Source of the DNA: Bullera alba
Taxonomy: Eukaryota > Basidiomycota > Tremellomycetes > Tremellales > Bulleraceae
NCBI GenBank assembly: GCA_001600095.1
Contig: BCIX01000001.1
Location: 4,241,198 to 4,305,197, forward strand
Reading direction: 5' to 3'
DNA: 64,000 nucleotides
Shown here: positions 1-10,443 of the stretch, piece after piece
How positions within the stretch are numbered: position 1 is the first letter of the stretch
Layout: every line of letters begins with the position of its first letter
Position numbers and translations under genes: made by a program
The notes under the pieces: generated by a model
Database searches by the model: none
What the model was told of the DNA's origin: nothing
The model's input: only the letters and a program-made list of their open reading frames with translations

Positions 1-811
1 AGGTCGCAAGGATCCACCCTGAGATCTATGTCAAGCGAGTGTGAAAAGCGGCAATGGCATGAGAAACCCTGACCTCGTCCTGAAAGAACCAAATACAGAC
101 AACTGACAGCAACAATTCACTCGGAGAAGGCCGGGGAGTCCTCGCGGCCAAGAACAACAGGCCACTCGTCCAAGACCACCCATGCGCGAATTAGCAGGGA
201 TTAGCACGCTCTCGTCAGTACCAAGGACTGTCCAAGGAGGTCCAAGGCGGTACTCCGAGGTGGACACCTGCCTACACCAGCCTACACCTGCCGACGCAGC
301 GTATCGGTCGGAAAGCGTCCCAAGCCACGCAGCCAATGGGCAGCCACGGAGATGCTTATTTGATATCTGCCGCCGATGCCGCCGGCAGGTACTGCAAGCC
401 TTGCCGTTTCAGGAAATATCGACATCCCGTCCTCCGAATCTGCAGGAGGCGATTGGTATCGTGAGAGATCGTGAGGGCTGGTGAGTGCTAATAGTGAGTG
501 CATCAGCTTACGAAGTGCTTACGAACACACAGGATGCGCATGGATCTTGTCATCTTGGCAGTGCAAGCGACCCAGATTTGTCCCAAGCTCGGCCGACGGC
601 ATCTCATCTTTCGGACACGGAGGACACTGGGGGACACGCTGGGACACGAAACAGCTGACTTTCGCACCCGCATGCCCGCAGTCGATCCTAATTCCTAGTT
701 GTCCCGACATATCCCAGCAGTCCCAGCAGGTCCCAGCGCCGGGGCGCCCCGTCCACACGGGGCAGACTTCTCCACGCGAGCGATCCCATCCTATGTCTAA
801 CAATAGCCACA
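1..811. other. Intergenic, no gene recognised
   Basis: No reading frame here has convincing protein character; the open frames are mutual overlaps on both strands. The only structure I see is short and repetitive: a degenerate TCCAAGG repeat near 230-250 and three copies of TCCCAG(C) spaced about 9 nt apart near 711-738. It lies downstream of the F-box gene, whose stop is at 812. Confidence 0.5.
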
Positions 812-2932
812 CTACCCTCGTTCCGGTGCAAGCGGTACCACCCTCCACGGCACCTCCACTTTCTCCTCCGCTCGCTGCTTTGCTCGCAGTTGCGGAACCC
901 CGACCACCCTCTCCAGCTGTTCCCTCTCCTTCAATTGGAAAGCCATATCTCGTTCCTCTCTCTTCTTGTCCAAAAATTCCCTCTCGACTGCGCGGTATGC
1001 ACATTCACGCTCTGCCCACTGCTCCAGCACCGACCAAGGCTTCTCGCCCATCTTCGCCGCTCGATCAGGGATAAAGTCACAGCCGAACTCGCCTGATACC
1101 GCATTGACCATACTCATGATCTTTGGCGGTACTTTAATCCCGTCGTACCAGGCCTCGTGGGTCACCTTGATGTCGTCGGTACGGTCAAATCTTTTCACCG
1201 TGGAAACCAGGTCCCCGTCTGTTTGGCGGACTTCCACCGAAGCGGGAGCTTGCTTGGGCCCCAGTGGACCAACGAGAATCACCACTGGCTCGGAATGGAT
1301 ATCGCTAAAGCGAAGATGTGACAGTCGTTCTTCGGCTGACGAGTAGGCGTCGCAGATTGGGCACACTGGGGCTTCTTTGCTTGTCGATTTCTTCTTGTGA
1401 GACGGGGGGTCCGCCAGCCAACCTGGAGGCTGAGCGCAAGTACAACCGGGTTCTCGGTCAACTCGCTTATTCCGTGCCGATGTTTCGGTACGAACCAGGA
1501 TCTTCCCGTCGTTCGGATTGGTGTGGCTTCTGATGAGGATGCCGCGGAATGACTTCTTTCTCTGTCGCCGATCACCATGGTGTGTGAACGCTGGAATGTT
1601 GGCAGTCTTCATTCGAATCTCGAGGAGGTTGGGTGCGTTCACCAGGCTGTTGAAGATGGCCCGCTCGGAACAGATGTTCAGGCTCACTTTGTCGCTCGCC
1701 CTTAACTCCTCGCCTGGCTGAATCCTCTTAGGCCAAAAGCGGCACTTGATTCTGGGTATCAAGTGAAGGACCTGGAGTGTGGATGAAGGCGGAATATCCA
1801 GAAACTGACGATATGGTAAGCGAGGCTGCGAGTATATCGGTTCCTACACCGTCTTGCTAATACTCACTTCTAAACGATCCATTGCAGGAGTATGGCTCGC
1901 GGAATACGTTGCTACATTCACCAGGGAGTCCTCCATACCACTACCGCAAAAGGCATGGATTGAAACAGGGTGCAAGCACCATTCGAGCGAATGGAGGCCC
2001 GTGAAAGCCTTGATGATGGGCGCGCATCTCTCTTGGGCTCGGTTGAACTCTCGATTTGTGATGTCTGGAGTCGTCCTGTCCCTTCGTACTGCCGCGTGTT
2101 TAAGGTTCGGAGCTACAGGCATGAGCATAGCGAGCCATGCGAGTGGACTGAGACCTCGTGCGGTGATATCGAGGCTTTCCAGGTCCTCCAATTGGATTGT
2201 GGGGGCAACCTCAAAGGAAGACTGTTGACGTTCCGAGACATCATTCGGGCAGACGAGGTGGAGCTCCGATAGCTGAGGACAGAGCGACAACAACCGGGTG
2301 GCGTTCGCAACAGGATGGAATTGGACAGTCAGACGAAGAGAGACGAGTTTGACGAAGGAGAAGGATCGCAGGGCGATATCTTGAAAGAAGTACGTTTCAG
2401 GTGTGGGATCGTCGGTCATGTGAGGAGGGATCATCTCTACCTCGACCCAGGTTGGATTGTAGAGCTTGATCTGGAGTGCTGGGATGGAGGATTGAAGGAG
2501 CTCGAACAAGTCCATATACCCCTCACTACATCTGGTGCTCAGCTCGATAATCACCTTCTTGACGATACGCCCTTTGTCCGGCTGCGAGTCGAGTGCCAGG
2601 ATGATGCCCTTGAGGCGGCGGCGTATCAATCGGTCTCGGTGGAAGCGAACGTGTTCCATAGAGTAGTCGGAGAGTTCGCCCCATCCATCGCGAGAGGCTT
2701 TTGTTGGTCGACAGCCATACCATAGCGGAGGGGCAAGGTCGACTGTGGTCCAAATCGCTCGTTCTGCAGAGTGTCGGAGGGAAGTGTGAGTCAAGGCCAA
2801 GGCCAGACAGGTCGAGGAAGAGTCCAGTTGGTTTGTGATGCGTTTTAGGACATCTTCTGGGAGGTCGATCAGAGTAGTAGGCGGAGGCAAGGGCGGTAGG
2901 GTGCTCAATTCAGGGGGTGTGTCGTGTGACAT
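812..2932 (-). CDS. F-box protein, two exons
   Basis: Predicted substrate-recognition subunit of an SCF-type ubiquitin ligase. The start is the ATG at 2932. An F-box lies at about residues 21-65 (LIDLPEDVLKRITNQLDSSS and the following helices). A region resembling degenerate leucine-rich repeats follows. Two long open segments that look separate are joined by a clean phase-0 intron at 1805-1867 (GTGAGT...CAG), giving about 685 aa; without it the F-box half would stop soon after residue 355. The second half holds CTCAQ and CPICDA cysteine pairs that could bind a metal, then a charged, Arg/Glu-rich C-terminus. The F-box call is from pattern. The substrate is unknown and I recognise no named orthologue. 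Confidence 0.7.
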
Positions 2933-3204
2933 GTTGGCAAGCTGGTATCGGACACAGCGAGGTCGAGGGTGTCGAGGGAGATTTGAACATTGAGACAAGC
3001 TCAACTCGCCGTAATTACCTCGAGTCACACGAGTCAACCTCAGTCAAGCTCAAGTCTGACTCGAAAAGTCGTTTGGCACTTCTTGTGTCTGCCTCGAGGC
3101 AATCGAGTCGACTCCGCTCCGCCTAAATTCTCCGATGACCCCGTGTCCCTTTGGACCCCGAACTGATGGTCAGCTGCACAACATCCAATGCATAGACAGC
3201 CCTG

Positions 3205-4390
3205 TCATGTCAACCGATCCCACATCTCCTCGTCATCGTCTGCTAACGTCTCCCTGCCTCTATTCCCACCGACATCCAGTGGTTTTCGTACCGGTTCTGC
3301 ATTCTGACCCTCCAACTGTCTCTCCTCATCTTCGTCCTGAAAGATGGGCTCGTAGCCAACTCTCGAGCCGCCGACGAGAGTCCGCCGCGACCCTCGCTCC
3401 ATCCTCCTCTCCGCGACCGCTTCGTCATCGGAAAGGTCCAGGTCTAGGTCCAAAGCCATGGATGCAGACCGGGCGTTGGACAAGTCAATAGGTTTGGGCG
3501 GGTTGAATATGGAGTGACCAGACCTATGATGTGGTCAGTACACTGATGTCACAACATGCCATCAAACTCACCGTCGCAGGATGTTGCCTAGTCGCAAAAA
3601 TTGGACAGCGTTTCTAATGACCAATAGGATAGTGTCCAGGATCTCCTCCTCTGTAATTCTCACAGTCAGTGGGAAGTCTCTATATGTGTGATGATAGCTC
3701 CGTTTACTTACCTCTTGTACCTTCTGAGCACGGCGAGCGGAATACTAGAATCAACGTGATTGAGCAGAAGAGCACTAGTAGCAAGTCGATGATGTTGAGC
3801 GGTGTCATTGGATATTTCTGAGACACCATTAGCCCGACTTCAATTGGACGGCAGACTGTTTGATGAAGGAGGCATATACTTACTTTGCCATATGCAACCC
3901 ATCTTGTAGTGACCTCAATCACCATGAGTCCGTTGACCACCACCTCTAGGATATGCCAAACCATTGGTGGACACTCTTTGCGATCTGTATTTGATCAGCA
4001 TGAGCCCGTTCAGATTCAGAAAACATCCTCGGAGGAATATCAGTGACAGCGGACCTGCCTCGAGGCTCTGGTCGTCCCAACCGGAAGCGAGCACTCACGA
4101 GTTGCTATAAGACTCATGATTACTGTTGTCAAACTCAAACTCATCATGACAAAGTAGAACAAAATGTAATATCGACTGAATATGATCCTATTTGCGACGC
4201 CGCGCAGCATCTCCCCCGTTGGCAGGTGATAAGGCGACCTCGAGGGCATCGAGGCGGATCGGTCTGGAAAGGCATCAGGCCGGCGAGAGGTCGACGTTCG
4301 ATGACCTGGCTCGGTATCTTCGTCATCATTGTATTCGAAAGATTCTGCCGCCGTTAGGCTGTCTTCTTCTGTGTTTCGAGGAGCTGGCAT
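3205..4390 (-). CDS. YPL162C-like voltage-sensor-type membrane protein
   Basis: Five exons (4390-4099, 3984-3884, 3817-3712, 3650-3572, 3523-3205) give a 298-aa protein. The N-terminus is polar. Hydrophobic helices follow: FSRYYILFYFVMMSLSLTT, WHILEVVVNGLMVIEV and LNIIDLLLVLFCSITLILVF. An arginine-spaced segment RNAVQFLRLGNILRRSG then resembles an S4 voltage-sensor helix, and the tail is acidic. This order (SRYY, CPP, LEV, RNxxQxxRLGxxLRR) is what I remember of the fungal vacuolar membrane family of yeast YPL162C, whose function is unclear. The exon sum is a multiple of three and every junction uses GTNNGT/AG. It shares a 380-bp divergent promoter with the PAP2 gene. Confidence 0.6.
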
Positions 4391-4770
4391 GATGTCCTTG
4401 GCGTATGATCGATAGCTACGCCTTACTGACCAGAGATGAGCTTCGAGGTCCGCAGAACAAAGGTTGTTAAAGACAAGGTGACTTCCTCGGTGCGACAACG
4501 GTGCGAGGCGCAGCTATTACGCTGTGCGGGCCGTCGATGTCGCTCGCGGCCACGGGCCATGAGCCACGTGGCTGAATTGCAAACGTCTCCGCGATCTCCG
4601 CCAAGCTTCAGTACGTCGAGCTCGACTTGAGCTCGACTTTGGCTCAACGCCTTCTCTGAGCTCGTTGCTTCACTCGCTTGTGCATACCGTGTGGCTAGGT
4701 ACTCCAGCAGACGCTTCGCTGCGTGTCGAGATCCTATCAGCAAAGCGACATCTGCTCGCAATCGGTCACT
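4391..4770. promoter_or_regulatory. Divergent promoter region, YPL162C-like / PAP2 gene
   Basis: This is the only space between two head-to-head start codons. It carries a short repeat of GAGCTCGACTT at about 4618-4641 (two copies in tandem). I see no clear TATA box on either strand. Confidence 0.35.
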
Positions 4771-5499
4771 ATGGGCCTGCTCAAGCCACACAGACCATCC
4801 GACTACCCGTCATTCCTGCTGTATCTGCTAGACGAGGTGGGCGAAAGCGATATGCGGTGAAGCTGTATGCAACTGACAGAGTACTAGACCCATATCACCG
4901 TGACTGCAGTGACTGCAGCTGTGATCCTCTACACGAGAGATGCACATGCCGTATGGTTTGCTTCTGGAGCTTTACTGTCCTCTTTTGCCGGTGAGTTCCA
5001 AGTCTTCAGTCCCCGCCCCCTTATGAGCTGCCCTTCAACTCCATACTGATACATATCGTCAGCCAAAGGCGTGAAGAAGTTTATCAAGTCTCCTCGCCCA
5101 CCTGCTCCTCCGCCGAGCAACAAGGTCAAATCCAGAGTCCGACCCAAAAAGACATATGGAATGCCCTCTACGCATTCCACCGCACTCTCCTTCTACCTGT
5201 TCTACATCCTTCCCCTGATTCCTTTCCTCCAGCAGTTCCCCACACCGGCCTCGAAATGGCTAGCAGGGGGTGTCATTGGTTGTTATTGGATGGGAGGGAT
5301 TTGGTCCAGAGTCGAATTGGGTTATCATACCTGGAACCAGTGTTGCGGGGGTATTGTCCTAGGATGGTTGGTGTCGAAAGCTTGGTTCAAGATATGGTTG
5401 GCGAACCCATATCATCTTAGACAACACCTGCAGTTATTCATAGATGTAGTGTGGACACATACCTTTGCTTACCTAGCTCCTTATATACGGGTCAGATAG
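4771..5499 (+). CDS. PAP2-family dolichyldiphosphatase-like protein
   Basis: Likely an ER membrane lipid phosphatase of the type that dephosphorylates dolichyl diphosphate (Cax4/DOLPP1), recycling the N-glycosylation carrier. Three exons (4771-4836, 4888-4990, 5063-5499) give 201 aa. The PAP2 signature is visible: a basic motif KSPRPP, the YGMPSTHSTALSF block with its Ser-His, and SRVELGYHTWNQ with the Arg and catalytic His. Hydrophobic segments flank these (VTAVTAAVILY, FYLFYILPLIPFL, GIVLGWLVSKAWF). Length is close to yeast Cax4 (about 240 aa). The start is the first ATG in frame and leads into THITVTAVT after intron 1. Other PAP2 lipid phosphatases are possible, but the size and motif spacing favour the dolichyl type. 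Confidence 0.72.
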
Positions 5500-5714
5500 G
5501 GCTTACATGCGATACAGTTGACACAATCCTTGCACGGACCACTGGGACAACCACTCGCATCCGCGCATTTTCGTAGGGTCGTCATGCACATTCATCGTGA
5601 GTGAGATACTAAATGTCAACTTGATGTACAACTGATTGTTCGGGTTTGCTCCCTCCTGCTTGATGTCTCCGGTGTCTCACTTCATTCCTTATTGTTTTTC
5701 TCTTCTAAATTGAC

Positions 5715-7224
5715 CTAAAAGTCTTCCTGCTGCTGACGTTGTTGAGGATATTGTCCGTATGGACGCTCCTGTCCATAGCCTCCCCTCCCTCTACCTCGGG
5801 TGAAGCCGCCCCCGCCCCCACTACCACCCCCACCGCCCCCACGGCCACCATATCCACCATAGTTGCCGAATCCAGCTCCAGGTCCGGCACCCCGAGGCTG
5901 GTTGTTGAAGCCACCTCGACCACCCGAGTTTTTGTAACCCGACCCATAGCCGCCTCTTCCTCCTCTCATACCGCCAGTACTTCCTACGCCGTAGTTGTCG
6001 TTCCCGCCGGCTTCTCCAAAAGTGTCGTAGTTCCTATGCCTCTCCTCGTTTCGGCTGACACGGCTGCTCTCGCTGCTCAAGCCGTCAAAGAAGCTGCTCT
6101 TCTTGTATGCCACTGGAGCGGGGGCGCTGTCGGAGGGTCTGCGGTTCGAAGATCCATTGGCGAGTGCGGCTGGGTGTACCGAGCTTGCTTCGAGTTCACC
6201 GACCTCCTCCACTGGTGTATCCTGGGTACTGCCCTGCTCATCTCCATGCTTCATCTGCTGCCTTTCCTTTTCAAACTTTTCCACTCCTTTGCTAAAGTCA
6301 AACTCGGCATCTGGCACTTCAGGGGCCTGAGGACGTGGGGGTCCTCGCCGTGCTCGACCGTGATCCATGTTCATATTCGACATGGAAGCTGAGACTCGAT
6401 CCATGGCAGTCGCAGCGGACTGCGCACTGATGGACGGCCTTGGGGGAAGGTTGTGTCGAGCATTGCTAGGTCCAGGAGGGGATTGGACAGTCGTGGGAAT
6501 AGGAGGGTTCGGCTGCTGTGATGTTGTGACTTGCTGCGAAGCCGCGGCCGCCGGTGGGGGCGCTTGAGACTGAGTGATAATGTCATTAATCGCTCAAGCG
6601 TTTAAGAACAGGAAGAATGGAAGGAGTGGTATAAGTCAGAAGGAAGGCAACGGAAGTGTCCACATGGGTTTTGCGCTCTCGGACATCAGCCCGAAGGCAT
6701 TTACATCCGAGAAATGCTTCATCATAAAAGGGGGTCGATAGGGAGAGGGTGTGGTATGCAGGAGGTGAACTCACGACTGATGCAAGAATAGGATCTATAG
6801 GAGCCTCTTCGCCAGGTGGAATATAGTTCTCAACGAGAGCCAAAGATTCTATAGATTCGGTGCTGCGCAGGTCAGTGAAAGCCCTGATTGGATTGGCTGA
6901 CGCTGACTCACTGAAAACGCACCCAGCCGAGCGTTTGAGTGGACCCAGGTAGCTTTCTAGCCGTTGGCCTATCTTCAGTGCCATGATTGTACACTAATCA
7001 ACGGGATCAGCTGCTTGGAAAATCGAGGACGGAGCAACAGGCAGCTCACCTTGTGCCAGACAGATGGTCTGATCTTCCTGGGAGATGTGGTCGAAGATAC
7101 CAGTGTACCTGACACCAAGCTTCGACACGACTTGGAAAGGTTTCCTGCCAGTTGTCAGTACAAGTTCAATGTTATCACTTCAGCTAGCTCACCCCTTGTA
7201 CTGAGTGTAGTCAACGCCAGCCAT
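5715..7224 (-). CDS. SCD6: SCD6/LSM14/RAP55-type RNA-granule protein
   Basis: Translation repressor and P-body component that binds eIF4G and DCP2/DDX6-type partners in its family. Start ATG at 7224. Short 5' exons encode the Lsm14 N-terminal domain: MAGVDYTQYKGKPFQVVS, then LGVRYTGIFDHISQEDQTI, then VYNHGTEDRPTARKLPG. A Pro/Gln linker follows, then the FDF motif (AEFDFSKGVEKFEKER), an FFD box (YKKSSFFDGLSSE) and a TFG-like box (RNYDTFGEAG). The protein ends in a glycine-rich RGG tail (residues GGRGGYGSGYKNSGGRGGF onward). All four family elements are present in the right order, so the call is strong. Introns are short; one uses a phase-2 CA|GTGAGT donor. Confidence 0.92.
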
Positions 7225-7702
7225 GGTGTCTCCTCGGGCGAGTTCTGGTCAAAAGAAGGTAAAATGAGTAGCCGAGATCAGACCGAGAACGAAAGGGTAT
7301 CGAGGGAGAAGCCAGAGAGTGTTGAGAGATGATGAGAATGGGGTTGAGGGAGATGGAGACGAGAAGGAAGGAAGAGAACGAAGAAGAAGGCGAGCGAAAC
7401 TAGGCAGCTCAAGACGGGGATTCGTTGAACGCGGAGTGGGATTTGGGAGAAAATGAGATTAAAACAACCTCGCATAGAAAGATATTCAGAGCGCGTGTGC
7501 TTTTGCTCCTGTACGGGCTGTACGGTAGGCTGTTGGCTGCCACTCGATCTCTCGATTTTGACGGTGTTTACAGAGCTGGCAAATCACTCTACGCCGGACA
7601 ACTACGAACAGCGAGCTGAGCGCTTGAAACCTGGGAGACGAGGATGTGCAGATTGGCGCCGAGAACAAGGTCGAGCTGGAGCATATCGCCATAACACCCA
7701 GC
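7225..7702. promoter_or_regulatory. Divergent promoter, SCD6 / HVA22-like
   Basis: Gap between two head-to-head starts. The half next to SCD6 (about 7265-7400) is almost pure purine on the plus strand, so the SCD6 leader is a long pyrimidine tract. No TATA box is obvious. Open frames here are short and not protein-like. Confidence 0.4.
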
Positions 7703-9605
7703 ATGTTCTCGATCACCGTGATCGTACTCTTGGTGGCTGTTCTGCATTTGGCTTCCAGAGGCCAGCTCACAACGTCAATATGGTGCGTCGATCACCAAGA
7801 TGCTTGACATACTATCTGATTGACCACTTATGGTCCACGTAGGCTAACTGCCAATCTGATCGATACGCTCAGAGCTCTGAGACTCGTTCGACCAAATGCA
7901 CGTAAGATCGGTGTGACCACTCGGCGCAAGGCCATGAGGGAGAGTCTGAAATGTTGGATCGTCTTTGTGAGTCTACTGACTGATCCTACATTACCGTGCG
8001 AGCTGAGCTGGGTTAAATAGATCGCGATTTGGCAATTTGAAGAATGGGCGGATTGGACAGTCGGCTGGCTGCCATTCTACAAGACTGTCAGGGGTATCGC
8101 GTTCACTGCGTTTCTCTGCACCAGAGCTGCCGTGAGTAAAACAGCTGTCAGGCCTTATTCGATCTCGGGAACCAGCTGACCCAGAGCCATAGTCCTCGGC
8201 TCAGCTGTACGCCAATCTCATCGTCCCAGTGATGAAACGCTACGAAAGTCCTGTCGACCTCACTGTGCTCCTCATCCATTCGATCAGTACGCTCATCTTC
8301 CACTACACACTCTCTGTGCCCATCAGCATGCTTCAATCGACTACTTTCGTTGCCAGATCGACACTGCAGAGCATCGGTAGTCAGGCAATTTCCAGCATAC
8401 GGGATTCAGCAATTGGATATTTCAGCAGTCGGACATCAATCGGTGAAATCGAGCCGCAGGCCATCCAGGATGCTCAGGTAGCTTCTTTGGAAAAAACAGT
8501 ATCGGATGACGCCTCGCAAAACGATCTCGCTGTATCGCCTATCGCAGGTAACTTGGACGTACAGACCCACATCGAGGCGGGAGGCGCTGTCAGCGATCCG
8601 ATCATAGTTTTGTCACCTTCGCCATCACCGCCGCCCGCTCAACAAGTCGTCCTACCTGTGGTGACCATGCGTAACACACCAGACACTCCTGTGAAGACGC
8701 CGACGAAACCTCCGAAGGTGTCAGGATCCAGCCTGATCGTCCCTGTTGCGCCTCCGACACTGCGTCGCTCGCCTCGACGACGGCAAAACGTCGAAGAAGC
8801 GGCACGGGATGCGACGCCCATCGTAGACAGCCAATCGGGCTTCTTTGAGGAGGTGACCGTAGGGGAAGATTTAGCGGAGAAGCCAAGCCTGTATCCCCGC
8901 TTGGAGGACCTGCCCGTAATCCGGACTGCGGCGGCGGGAAGTGGACATCCCGACCCTCCGGCAAGCGCTGCGGAGAAGCCTGCTGCTCGGAAACCGGCTC
9001 CCGTGAAGAGGCCTGCGCGGAAGGTCCTCTCGTCTTCTGTACACGATGGGAAGAAGGCAACAACGTCTGTAGACGACGGGAAGAAGGCAACAGCTTCTCG
9101 ATCGACCACGGAAACAGCCTCCAAAATCAAGGCTTTGCCCAAACCAGCTGTCACCAAGCGACCTTTGCAGTCCGTTCCGCCGCGAGGTCCGAATATCACT
9201 ACGACTACAATGGCGAAGAAGGCAACTACGGCGACTCGGGCGAAGATCGTCCCTCAGCCTGGTACTACAACAGCCCCAGTGCGCGGGAGAACGACGTCGG
9301 CACAAAGCAGTCGCGCTGGATCTACCTCAAGAGTACCGCCACGCCAGGAAGAGGTGGTTTCGGAAACACAGCTACCAGCGGTCAACGATGCCGTCAACCA
9401 GGAGCCTAAGACTGGCGACATGCCACCTCCGAGGTCGAGAAAGGATCCGATTCCTGCGAGGCAAGCACCGAAAGCCACCGCGACGACGGGCAAGAGACGC
9501 TTCATGATGGACGAGCCCTCGGATCCAGCTCCGAAACCCAAACGCAGGCAGTTAGGCCCTCCTGTCCGCCTCGGGAGCTATACTGGGTCCAACACGTCTG
9601 TGTAG
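7703..9605 (+). CDS. HVA22/REEP/Yop1-like ER-shaping protein with long tail
   Basis: Four exons (7703-7782, 7843-7966, 8021-8131, 8193-9605) give 575 aa. Residues about 1-160 match the TB2/DP1/HVA22 pattern: an N-terminal hydrophobic helix (MFSITVIVLLVAVLHLA), the CWIVFIAIWQFEEWADWTVG block with conserved Trp residues, the WLPFYKTVRGIAFTAFL segment and SSAQLYANLIVPVMKRYE. Family members curve ER tubules through hairpin helices. The remaining 400 or so residues are unusual: disordered, Pro/Ser/Thr/Lys-rich and basic, with a tandem HDGKKATTS/VDDGKKATAS pair and several PVKRPARK-like basic clusters. Yop1 itself is only about 180 aa. The tail could bind microtubules or nucleic acid; that is inference. 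Confidence 0.8.
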
Positions 9606-10443
9606 CAATGTAACCGCTTGAGCTGTACATCTATAGATAGGTTGTATGCATCAGACTGTACTCTATGTTCGTTGGGAAGAGGTCAATTGCAATCTCGCAG
9701 ACGTAGCGTCAAACGCGAAGCAGCGGAAATTCGAGGAGCAGCACGGCGCGAGTTTGATTTTGGCGTGTTTCGTCTCGAATCCACGGACGTGGACGTGATC
9801 TTGGCTTCTCGCCTCCAATCAATCATCATCGAATCATCTTCGACATGCAGACGTCTCTGCAGCGATGCCAGTGGCACCACTTGATGGTCGTCGGGGACGA
9901 GTTTGTGGGAGTCGTGATGGCCCTGACGGGCTGACGGATCACATTACATTTCCCCCGCCGATCGTGTGTCAAGGAGCAGGCACACGTCCTAGTCCACAAG
10001 TTCAAACAGGGAAAGCTCAACATAGCTCACAGCTGAGACACAGGCCGATGACCGGGAAGCGATATGGTGGAGCAGTACTCGGAGACAATCCATCATACAG
10101 CTGACGGTGGCGCAGCATGTTCAATCAGGAGGGAAGAAGAGGGACGACTGACTAGATAGTGACAGGGACGAAGGAAGGGGACGCCTCGAAGCTGAGAGTG
10201 ATGGTGCAAAGCTGCATACAGAATGAGTGAGTTGTGTGATTCCCTCGACTGCACATTCGGCACCCCAATCTATCGCAATCGCTATCATAGAGTGCTCGAT
10301 CTAGCTGATGTCGCAAAGCTAGCTGTAGCAGAGTTACAGGATAGTCTCATGACGACGACTTATAGTTCACCGACGACTACGCGTCTGAACCTTCAGTACC
10401 CAGTCTTCCTACGACCTACGCCAGCGGCTCGACTCTGTGTCCT
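9606..10443. other. Intergenic, nothing recognised
   Basis: About 840 bp between the HVA22-like stop and the next ATG. Open frames on both strands are short and unlike proteins. It probably holds the 3'UTR of the upstream gene and the promoter and leader of the downstream one. Confidence 0.4.

Noticed and set aside
519..1004. 161-codon minus-strand frame overlapping the end of the F-box gene
   Set aside because: It overlaps the F-box coding exon in another frame, is Gly-rich, and has no recognisable domain.
5739..6392. 217-codon plus-strand frame opposite SCD6
   Set aside because: It is the antisense of the Gly-rich RGG region, which gives long open frames by composition; the minus-strand gene has every family motif.
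8602..9305. Several minus-strand frames of 95-186 codons opposite the HVA22-like tail
   Set aside because: They are shadows of the low-complexity Lys/Pro/Thr-rich tail and have no family character.
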